A stretch of DNA of 7,816 nt from Desulfotomaculum sp. (GTDB lineage: Bacteria > Bacillota > Desulfotomaculia > Desulfotomaculales > Ammonificaceae), in assembly GCA_012961725.1 (NCBI GenBank), contig DTYU01000041.1:1-7816 (forward strand), in the 5' to 3' direction. Below the pieces are notes generated by a model. The model was not told the origin of the DNA. It did no database searches and worked only from the letters and a program-made list of their open reading frames with translations. The translations under genes were made by a program, and so were the position numbers. Positions 1 to 4,906 of this stretch are shown here, in pieces (within the stretch, counting starts at the first letter, position 1; every line of letters begins with the position of its first letter).

Positions 1-32
1 AAACTACTTTAATATCTTTTCGAGAGCACCGA

Positions 33-97
33 TTTTTTTCCTGCCGTGAAAGTGATATTTTTCACTTAGTATTAAAATATTCTTTACGGCAAAAAAA
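33..97. repeat. Long imperfect AT-rich inverted repeat (nested hairpin)
   Basis: Outer arms are TGCCGTGAAAG at 42-52 and CTTTACGGCA at 82-91, complementary apart from one bulged base. They are flanked by seven T at 33-39 and seven A at 91-97, which can extend the pairing. Nested inside is a perfect 6-bp stem, AAGTGA (50-55) with TCACTT (62-67). On neither strand is the stem followed by a T-run, so it does not look like an ordinary intrinsic terminator. Its function is unknown. Confidence 0.6.
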
Positions 98-102
98 TAT
101 TG

Positions 103-116
103 TTCTTTCGAAAGAA
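103..116. repeat. Perfect 14-bp palindrome
   Basis: TTCTTTCGAAAGAA reads identically on both strands, with no spacer. It lies just to the right of the larger inverted repeat. A palindrome of this size could be a dimeric regulator site, but no gene start with a convincing promoter is next to it, so a role is only a possibility. Confidence 0.5.
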
Positions 117-302
117 AGGTTAGTGTCTAAACCGGTTCTTATAGCCTCTGGCGTTGATTCCAAATCACCGGGGGACGGTCCGATAAGCTCTTGGAAAGTT
201 GTGTTCATGGTCACATGTAATTTTCTAACGGCTAATAGAAACTGCGGCGTACTCAAGAAGTGTTCGAAGCCTGAATTTGAATTTCCGCTTGTATTTTTCA
301 AA

Positions 303-518
303 TCAGTGTACACCGCTCAGCCGTGCCGCCACCTCCCCTATCAGGTACAGGATCCCCAGGCCTGCCACAGTCAGGCCGATCATCCAGAGGTCGAATACCG
401 AAAGATCAAGCCGTGCCGCCAACTGCTCCATCCAGGAAGGCCGTTTTCCAACAGCAATCTTCTGTCCGGCCCGGCTTTTCTCTGCCATTTCGCCGGCCGC
501 AAGCTTTCTTACCGACAT
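303..518 (-). CDS. Small single-pass membrane protein, unknown function
   Basis: I do not recognise this 71-residue protein. It starts at an ATG (518-516) preceded by GAAGGAGG, with GGAGG seven bases before the ATG. This near-ideal site is the main reason for calling it a real gene. The first 26 residues are polar and basic (several K and R), followed by a short amphipathic stretch around residues 28-40 and one hydrophobic segment at about 42-62, then a short tail. Basic residues before the membrane segment suggest an inside N-terminus, with no signal-peptide cleavage site seen. It stands alone downstream of the leuS terminator, so it is probably transcribed from its own promoter in the 519-647 gap. 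A 13-base direct repeat inside it (319-331 and 409-421) encodes the same AARL tetrapeptide on each side of the membrane segment. A second ATG at codon 11 is possible but lacks an equal ribosome binding site. Confidence 0.72.
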   Translation of the reverse strand: MSVRKLAAGEMAEKSRAGQKIAVGKRPSWMEQLAARLDLSVFDLWMIGLTVAGLGILYLIGEVAARLSGVH

Positions 519-543
519 CCGGCAGCCTCCTTCGCTTTTTGAA

Positions 544-569
544 ATTATGGGTATGGCGGCCGGTATTCA
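544..569 (-). promoter_or_regulatory. Possible promoter of the small membrane gene
   Basis: On the minus strand CATAAT (549-544) lies 26 bases upstream of the ATG, with TGAATA (569-564) 14 bp farther up. CATAAT matches five of six bases of the vegetative -10 box, but there is no TTGACA-like -35 at the right distance. A TGAATA/CATA pair recalls promoters of sporulation sigma factors, but the spacing is short for those classes. Treat it as a weak candidate. Confidence 0.25.
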
Positions 570-579
570 CCGACCGGCC
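558..579. repeat. 7-bp inverted repeat upstream of the small gene
   Basis: GGCCGGT at 558-564 and ACCGGCC at 573-579 are perfectly complementary across an 8-base loop. The repeat overlaps the candidate -35 element of the small membrane gene, so it could be an operator or an mRNA hairpin. No T-run follows it, so it is not a terminator. Confidence 0.45.
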
Positions 580-647
580 ACACTCCCACGGTAGAGAACC
601 GCCTGTTTTTAAGATGCGTTATCTGTTGCTTTGTTAAACCGGAGTCC

Positions 648-687
648 AAAAAATAACGGGGGATGCCGCTCGCACGGCATCCCCCGT
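648..687 (-). terminator. Strong intrinsic terminator of leuS
   Basis: A perfect 13-bp stem is formed by ACGGGGGATGCCG (656-668) and CGGCATCCCCCGT (675-687) around a 6-base loop. Read on the minus strand it is followed directly by TATTTTTT (655-648). It begins 22 bases after the leuS stop codon. The stem is GC-rich and the T-run is on the leuS side only, so it ends leuS transcription and separates it from the small gene beyond. Confidence 0.93.
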
Positions 688-709
688 CTTTGAATGAGTG
701 AGTTTTAGG

Positions 710-3178
710 CTATTTGACAACTATGTTAACCAGCTTCCCGGGTACGGTCACCACCTTGCTCATGGTTTTGCCCATCAGGAGTTGCCGGATACGGGGCTCC
801 CGCAGGGCCTCGTCCTGCATCTCCTGCGGAGTCGCCGCCGGCGGCAGCATGATCCGGCCCCGCACCTTTCCGTTGATCTGCACCACCACCGTGATCCTCT
901 CTTCGACCAGCAGGCCCGGGTCGTACTCCGGCCAGGGCTGCCGGTGAATGCTTTCCCTATGTCCCAGCCGCTCCCACAACTCCTCGCTGATGTGCGGCGC
1001 AAAGGGCGCAAGCAGAACGGCCACCGTTTCGGTCGCCTCGCGCAGCGCTCCGGGATCCCGGTCAACCTGCGGCACTCGGTCACAGAAGCGGTAAATCCCG
1101 TTGACTAACTCCATCACGGCGCTTATGGCGGTGTTGAAGTTAAAGCGTTCGATATCTTCAGTCACCTTTTTAATCGTCACGTGAGTAAGACGGCGCAGCT
1201 CCCGGTTCACCCCCACCAGGTCTTTTTTGGGCGGGGCCGCCTTTTTTACCTCGGGCAGCACGGCGCTGACAATCCGCCATACACGGTCGAGAAACCGGGC
1301 GCACCCTTCCACCCCCTGGTCGCTCCACTCGAGGTCACGCTCCGGCGGCGCGGCAAAAAGGATGAAAAGCCTGGTGGTATCCGCACCGTACTTCGACATG
1401 ATCTCTTCGGGACTGACGATATTCCCCTTGGATTTGGACATCTTGGCCCCGTCTTTAAGGACCATTCCCTGCGTGAGAAGGTTCGTGAAAGGCTCGTCAT
1501 ACCCCACAAGCCCGTTGTCGCAAAGAAACTTCGTGAAAAACCGCGAGTAGAGCAGGTGCAGGATGGCGTGCTCCACCCCGCCGATGTACTGGTCCACCGG
1601 CAGCCAGCGGCCCACCTTCGCCCGGTCCCAGGGACCGTTCTCCTCGCGCGGGCTGGTGTACCGGAAGTAGTACCACGAGGAACAGACGAACGTATCCATC
1701 GTATCCGTCTCCCGGGAGGCCGGCCCGCCGCAGCGCGGGCACGTGGCATTCACGAACTCCGGGCAGTCTTTGAGCGGCGACTCCCCCGTGGGCTTGAAGG
1801 CCACGTTGTACGGCAGCACCACCGGCAGATCCTCCTCAGGTACCGGAACGGTGCCGCATTTTGCGCAGTAAAGGATGGGAATCGGCACCCCCCAGTAGCG
1901 CTGCCTGGAGATGAGCCAGTCCCGGAGCCGGTAAGTGACCTGATGCCCGCCCCAGCCCCGTTCTTGCAGGTATGCCGTGACAGCCTTCTTGCCCTCTTCG
2001 CTCTCCATGCCGCTGAAAGGGCCGGAGTTTACCATTACTCCCTCGTCCACATAGGCTTCGGTCATGGTTCGGGGATCAAGCTCGGTTCCGGGCGGCTGGA
2101 TAACCACCTTTACCGGCAGGTTATACTTCTTGGCGAACTCGAAGTCGCGCTGGTCGTGGGCTGGCACCGCCATCACCGCACCGGTGCCGTACTCCATCAA
2201 AACATAGTTCGCTATGAAGACCGGGAGCCTTTCCCCGGTCAGGCGGTTCTCACAGTAAGCGCCGATGAAAAGCCCTTCCTTCTCGGCCTCGCCGGCGGTA
2301 CGGCTGAGTTCGCTGAGCGCGCGCGCCCTGTTAACGAATGCCGCTACCGCCTCTTTGCATCCCGGGGCGGTCAACTCTTCAGCCAGCGGGTGCTCGGGTG
2401 CGAGCACCATGTAAGTAACGCCGTAGAGGGTGTCGGGGCGGGTGGTATAAACAGAGATCTCTGCCGGGTGGTCTACCACCGGAAAGCTCACGTATGCGCC
2501 CTCGCTCCTGCCGATCCAGTTCTCCTGCATCACTCTGACCTTTTCCGGCCAGCCGGGGAGTTTCTCAATATCTTCAAGCAAACGCCGGGCGTAGTCGGTG
2601 ATCTTTAAGAACCATTGTGCAAGCTCCCGCCTGGTGACCGGTGTCTTGCAGCGTTCACACGCACCGGCCACCACCTGCTCGTTCGCCAGCACCGTGGCGC
2701 AGGAAGGACACCAGTTGACCGGCGCCTTTTTCTTATAGGCCAAACCATGATAATAGAATCGCAGGAAAAGCCACTGGGTCCAACGGTAATAACCGGGGTG
2801 GCAGGTGGCAAACTCCCGCCGCCAGTCATAGCCGACGCCGAGCTTTTTCAACTGTTCGCGCATAAAGGCGATGTTCGCCCAGGTCCAGTCCCGCGGGTGG
2901 ACGCCGTGCTTGATGGCGGCGTTCTCCGCCGGCAGCCCGAAGGCGTCCCAGCCCATCGGGTGCAAGACGGCGAAGCCCCGCATCGTCTTGAACCGCGCCA
3001 CCACGTCCCCGATGGCGTAGTTGCGTACATGCCCCATATGGAGCTTCCCGGAAGGGTAGGGGAACATTTCGAGACAGTAGTATTTCGGCCGGGCATCAAA
3101 GTCCTCAACGAAATATAGGCCGTCCTCTTCCCAGCGGCGCTGCCACTTCTCCTCTATGCTCGTGAACGGGTACCTCAT
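710..3178 (-). CDS. leuS: Leucyl-tRNA synthetase
   Basis: Cytoplasmic class I aminoacyl-tRNA synthetase that charges tRNA-Leu with leucine using ATP. The 822 residues match the usual bacterial length, and the protein looks complete. The ATP-binding HIGH motif appears as HMGH at residues 47-50, within PYPSGKLHMGHVRNY. Cysteines 157, 160, 174 and 177 form a likely zinc knuckle. The CP1 editing domain is present, with TTRPDTLYG (245-253) and the HDQRD segment (341-345) whose Asp is conserved for hydrolysis of mischarged tRNA. The catalytic loop KMSKS is at 579-583. Further CxxC pairs lie at 438/441 and 480/483. The C-terminal end has the family's VQINGKVRG segment. The ATG start (3178) is preceded by GGAGGAGG four bases upstream. 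No T-box leader is visible and no clear promoter is seen in the short leader, which is largely filled by a heptamer repeat. The gene ends in TAG just before the strong terminator. Confidence 0.98.
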   Translation of the reverse strand: MRYPFTSIEEKWQRRWEEDGLYFVEDFDARPKYYCLEMFPYPSGKLHMGHVRNYAIGDVVARFKTMRGFAVLHPMGWDAFGLPAENAAIKHGVHPRDWTWANIAFMREQLKKLGVGYDWRREFATCHPGYYRWTQWLFLRFYYHGLAYKKKAPVNWCPSCATVLANEQVVAGACERCKTPVTRRELAQWFLKITDYARRLLEDIEKLPGWPEKVRVMQENWIGRSEGAYVSFPVVDHPAEISVYTTRPDTLYGVTYMVLAPEHPLAEELTAPGCKEAVAAFVNRARALSELSRTAGEAEKEGLFIGAYCENRLTGERLPVFIANYVLMEYGTGAVMAVPAHDQRDFEFAKKYNLPVKVVIQPPGTELDPRTMTEAYVDEGVMVNSGPFSGMESEEGKKAVTAYLQERGWGGHQVTYRLRDWLISRQRYWGVPIPILYCAKCGTVPVPEEDLPVVLPYNVAFKPTGESPLKDCPEFVNATCPRCGGPASRETDTMDTFVCSSWYYFRYTSPREENGPWDRAKVGRWLPVDQYIGGVEHAILHLLYSRFFTKFLCDNGLVGYDEPFTNLLTQGMVLKDGAKMSKSKGNIVSPEEIMSKYGADTTRLFILFAAPPERDLEWSDQGVEGCARFLDRVWRIVSAVLPEVKKAAPPKKDLVGVNRELRRLTHVTIKKVTEDIERFNFNTAISAVMELVNGIYRFCDRVPQVDRDPGALREATETVAVLLAPFAPHISEELWERLGHRESIHRQPWPEYDPGLLVEERITVVVQINGKVRGRIMLPPAATPQEMQDEALREPRIRQLLMGKTMSKVVTVPGKLVNIVVK

Positions 3179-3205
3179 TGAGCCTCCTCCAGTTGGAATT
3201 CCGGG

Positions 3206-3274
3206 TCAGAATACAGAATTCAGGAGCCAGAATTCAGAATAAAGAAGCGGGTTCTCCTGTCTCCTGGCTTCTAA
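3206..3274. repeat. Heptanucleotide repeat array upstream of leuS
   Basis: Five contiguous 7-base units on the plus strand: TCAGAAT (3206-3212), ACAGAAT (3213-3219), TCAGGAG (3220-3226), CCAGAAT (3227-3233), TCAGAAT (3234-3240). After a 13-base gap, units of the opposite orientation follow: CTCCTGT (3254-3260), CTCCTGG (3261-3267) and a decayed CTTCTAA (3268-3274). The consensus is roughly NCAGRAK, with the complement on the other side, so the two halves can partly pair. The array lies wholly in the leuS leader. It resembles the short tandemly repeated heptamers known from cyanobacterial intergenic DNA in style, but I claim no relationship. Confidence 0.75.
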
Positions 3275-3309
3275 AAACAAAGCCCCCGTCTGAATCAAAG
3301 ACAAGAGGC
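3273..3309 (-). terminator. Probable terminator of tRNA-Ala
   Basis: On the minus strand GCCTCTTGTCT (3309-3299) pairs with AGACGGGGGC (3291-3282), with one bulged T, two G-T wobbles and a 7-base loop. TTTGTTTTT (3281-3273) follows immediately. It begins 16 bases after the encoded CCA of the tRNA. The stem is imperfect, so some readthrough into leuS is likely or possible. Confidence 0.6.
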
Positions 3310-3325
3310 ATGCTACCGGCATTCA

Positions 3326-3400
3326 TGGTGGAGCTGGCGGGAATTGAACCCGCGACCTTTTCCATGCCAAGGAAACGCGCTCCCACTGCGCCACAGCCCC
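3326..3400 (-). tRNA. tRNA-Ala (anticodon GGC), CCA encoded
   Basis: The minus strand folds into a complete cloverleaf. The acceptor stem GGGGCTG pairs with CAGCTCC and contains the G3-U70 wobble, the identity element for alanyl-tRNA synthetase. The D-arm is GCGC/GCGC, the anticodon stem TTTCC/GGAAA with loop TTGGCAT, and the T-arm GCGGG/CCCGC with loop TTCAATT. The anticodon GGC reads GCC and GCU codons. The discriminator base is A, followed by an encoded CCA (3328-3326). The gene is 75 nt including CCA, one shorter than common because of a 7-base D-loop. It sits between rsfS and leuS with its own promoter and a probable terminator. Confidence 0.97.
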
Positions 3401-3411
3401 ACACAAACTTA

Positions 3412-3440
3412 ATTATAAGAAAAAAGTGCTTTCAGGTCAA
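3412..3440 (-). promoter_or_regulatory. Sigma-A-type promoter of tRNA-Ala
   Basis: TTGACC (3440-3435) matches five of six bases of the -35 consensus, followed by an ideal 17-bp spacer and a perfect TATAAT (3417-3412). The expected transcription start is about five bases before the tRNA 5' end at 3400. The -35 hexamer is the last two sense codons of rsfS (Leu-Thr), directly before its TGA, so promoter and gene overlap. Confidence 0.88.
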
Positions 3441-3800
3441 GCCGCTTACCGCTGGTTTTACTATCGGGGCATCCCGCCACAAGCGTTCAAGAGCGTAAAA
3501 CTCGCGCTCCTCCTTCTGAAAGACATGCACCACTGTATCCCCGTAATCCAACAACACCCAGTGGCCCTCGCGGAACCCCTCCCGGCGCAGAACCGGTATC
3601 CCTCGTTCCGTAAGCTTATCCTGGATGTGCTCGGCTATTGCCTTAACCTGTACCGTGGACCGGCCGCTCATCAGGACAAAGTAGTCGCAGACTGTGGTAA
3701 GATTGGTTACCTGCAGGATTGCGATGTCAAAGGCTTTCCTCTCTTCGGCGGCCTGGATGACCAGGTTTAGCAAAACTTGGGGACCGAGGTCCAATACCAT
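3432..3800 (-). CDS. rsfS: Ribosomal silencing factor RsfS
   Basis: Small cytoplasmic protein (122 residues, typical length) of the RsfS/Iojap family, which binds ribosomal protein L14 on the 50S subunit and blocks joining with 30S, lowering translation under starvation. Family landmarks are visible: an N-terminal AAEERKAFDI helix region, the CDYFVLMSGRSTVQVKAIA core (residues about 38-56), and the REGFREGHWVLLDYGDTVVHVF block (about 73-94) followed by REFYALERLW. The ATG at 3800 has AAGGAGG only one base before it, which is too close. A TTG two codons later (3794) would have the normal 7-base spacing, so the true start may be there. A second AGGAGGTGG lies farther upstream at 3823-3815. The gene is 31 nt after the RRM gene and probably co-transcribed with it. 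Its 3' end carries the -35 box of the tRNA-Ala promoter. Confidence 0.95.
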   Translation of the reverse strand: MVLDLGPQVLLNLVIQAAEERKAFDIAILQVTNLTTVCDYFVLMSGRSTVQVKAIAEHIQDKLTERGIPVLRREGFREGHWVLLDYGDTVVHVFQKEEREFYALERLWRDAPIVKPAVSGLT

Positions 3801-3831
3801 TCCTCCTTAAAGCTCCACCTCCTGAATAAGC

Positions 3832-4095
3832 TTACCGCCTGGCCTCTTCCTGCCGCTCCCGGGCTTCGTTCACGACGATCACCCGACCGCCCATTTCGCT
3901 GCCGTTCAGCGCGGCAATCATCGCTTCCGCATCCTCGTCGCGCACTTCGACAAAGCCGAAGCCCCGGGAACGCCCCGTCTGCCGGTCGGAGATGATCCGG
4001 CTGGACAGCACCTCACCGTAAGCCGCAAAGGCTGCAGTCAGGTCTTCCGCCCGCGTCGCCCACGGCAAGTTGCCCACGTAAAGGGTCCGAGCCAC
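3832..4095 (-). CDS. RRM-domain RNA-binding protein
   Basis: An 87-residue protein made of one RNA recognition motif, a four-stranded beta sheet that binds single-stranded RNA. RNP2 is LYVGNL at residues 5-10 and RNP1 is RGFGFVEV at 44-51, both with the aromatic residues that stack on RNA bases. A short charged tail (REQEEARR-like, rich in R and E) ends it; there is no glycine-rich tail. I choose the GTG at 4095. An in-frame GTG at 4104 gives 90 residues, but it lies inside the AGAGGTGA ribosome binding site, whose spacing fits 4095. Small RRM proteins of this kind are best known from cyanobacteria and are thought to act in RNA metabolism or cold response; the target here is unknown. It lies between nadD and rsfS, where yqeK often sits in Firmicutes, and is probably co-transcribed with rsfS. 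Confidence 0.93.
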   Translation of the reverse strand: MARTLYVGNLPWATRAEDLTAAFAAYGEVLSSRIISDRQTGRSRGFGFVEVRDEDAEAMIAALNGSEMGGRVIVVNEARERQEEARR

Positions 4096-4132
4096 TGAGT
4101 TCACCTCTTTTCTTAACAGTTATTATTAGCAA

Positions 4133-4154
4133 CGGGTAAAACCCGGATGCATCC
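4133..4154. repeat. Adjacent hairpin and palindrome between nadD and the RRM gene
   Basis: CGGGT (4133-4137) and ACCCG (4141-4145) pair around a 3-base loop, and overlap a perfect 10-bp palindrome GGATGCATCC (4145-4154). Both are in the 88-base gap between nadD and the RRM gene. There is no T-run after them in the direction of transcription, so they are not a standard terminator. They could be a leader structure of the RRM-rsfS transcript or chance. Confidence 0.35.
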
Positions 4155-4183
4155 AGAAAACGAACGTTCCCATGAGAAACTCC

Positions 4184-4783
4184 CTAAATGTACAGCCCGT
4201 GCCGGAAGATGTACTCCTCCACCGCTTCCGGCAACAGGTACTTTATCGGTTTTCCTGTGCGGACCCGCTCCCGGATCTCCGATGAAGAGACGGCCACCCC
4301 GGGAACCGGCAGCACACGAATCCGCTGCCGGAGTTCCGCTCCGAGCCCGGTCAGCCCCTCCCGCAGGTCCTCCAAAGAGTGGCCCGGGCGGGTAACACCG
4401 ACCAGCAAACAGAGCCCCAACAGCTCTTCAAACCGGTGCCAGGCGGGAATTTCCGCCACCGCATCCGCACCGGTGATAAAGTGAAGCGCCGCAGACGGGC
4501 AAAGCCGCCGGAACTCAGCAAGGGTGTCCACCGTATAGGAAGGGCCCGGCCGCTCTACTTCCATAGTCGAAATCTCAAAGTACGGGTTTGAGCTTATCGC
4601 CAGTCGCACCATCGCCACACGGTGAACCGCCGGGGAGACTGTCTGCTCCGGCTTGTGGGGCGGCTGCCCCGCCGGGATGAACACCACCTTCGCCAGGGCG
4701 AACTCATACCGCGCCGCCTCTGCCGCAGCCAAATGGCCGTAATGGATCGGGTCGAAGGTCCCCCCCATTAACCCGAGTCGCAT
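4184..4783 (-). CDS. nadD: Nicotinate-nucleotide adenylyltransferase
   Basis: Cytoplasmic enzyme of NAD synthesis that transfers AMP from ATP to nicotinate mononucleotide, making deamido-NAD. The nucleotidyltransferase signature GGTFDPIHYGHL follows directly after the start (MRLGLMGG...). The second conserved element, SSSEIRERVRTG, near the C-terminus contacts ATP, and the end KYLLPEAVEEYIFRHGLY is typical of the family. From the ATG at 4783 it has 199 residues, a normal length. A longer frame opens at a TTG at 4813 and adds ten residues, but that TTG overlaps the -10 box of a near-consensus promoter, so a transcript from it could not contain the codon. GGGGAG about 12 bases before the ATG can act as ribosome binding site. 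The gene follows proA after a 123-base gap and starts a new transcript. Confidence 0.96.
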   Translation of the reverse strand: MRLGLMGGTFDPIHYGHLAAAEAARYEFALAKVVFIPAGQPPHKPEQTVSPAVHRVAMVRLAISSNPYFEISTMEVERPGPSYTVDTLAEFRRLCPSAALHFITGADAVAEIPAWHRFEELLGLCLLVGVTRPGHSLEDLREGLTGLGAELRQRIRVLPVPGVAVSSSEIRERVRTGKPIKYLLPEAVEEYIFRHGLYI

Positions 4784-4812
4784 CTTTACGGTGAACTCCC
4801 CGTTTGTCCTCA

Positions 4813-4841
4813 ATTATAACTGCCTAACCGGGAATAATCAA
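4813..4841 (-). promoter_or_regulatory. Sigma-A-type promoter of nadD
   Basis: TTGATT (4841-4836) matches four of six -35 bases, followed by a 17-bp spacer and a perfect TATAAT (4818-4813). The start of transcription would fall near 4806, about 23 bases before the ATG at 4783, leaving just enough leader for the GGGGAG at 4801-4796. The intervening part of the proA-nadD gap (4842-4906) shows no convincing terminator. Confidence 0.82.
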
Positions 4842-4906
4842 TTCTCTGTAAATTCTTTTATTGCAAAAATGACCCCGTTCATTCTATGGCCACACTCGAC
4901 CCAGGG

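Larger units (their letters stand above)
1..302. other. AT-rich flank without a defensible gene
   Basis: This stretch is visibly richer in A and T than the genes to its right and contains several inverted repeats (33-97, 103-116, 275-303). A frame on the minus strand stays open from a GTG at 313 to a TGA at 62 (83 codons), overlapping the end of the small membrane gene by 11 nt. A plus-strand frame opens at a GTG at 123 and runs to 542 across the antisense of that gene. Neither has a good ribosome binding site or a product I recognise, so I do not call either as a gene. It could be plain intergenic DNA, a decayed gene, or the edge of a transferred element cut off by the window. Confidence 0.5.

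Noticed and set aside
62..313. Minus-strand frame of 83 codons with a GTG start overlapping the small membrane gene
   Set aside because: It has only a weak GAGCGG-like site upstream, no recognisable domain, and runs through the hairpin region. It may be a remnant, but the sequence does not support a gene call.
123..542. Plus-strand frame of 139 codons with a GTG start
   Set aside because: Its second half is antisense to the small membrane gene, which has a much better ribosome binding site, and the first half has no recognisable domain.
1181..2608. Plus-strand open frame of 475 codons opposite leuS
   Set aside because: It lies entirely antisense to the leuS coding region, which has all family motifs. 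Long antisense frames are expected in GC-rich genes, and the translation resembles no protein family.
3179..3325. T-box riboswitch expected before leuS
   Set aside because: The conserved T-box core (GGTGGNACCGCG-like) and a matching antiterminator are not present in this interval.
3178..3498. Plus-strand open frame of 106 codons containing VELAGIEPATFSMPRKR
   Set aside because: This peptide is the antisense translation of the tRNA-Ala gene, a well-known source of false protein calls. The frame also starts opposite the leuS ribosome binding site.
4105..4135. Possible promoter of the RRM gene (AATAAT in TGCTAATAAT)
   Set aside because: The -10-like box has no acceptable -35 at 16-18 bp, so cotranscription with nadD is as likely.
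4842..4906. Possible terminator after proA (GGGGTCATTTTT)
   Set aside because: The T-run is present, but only about four base pairs can form upstream with a very long loop, so no stable hairpin supports it.
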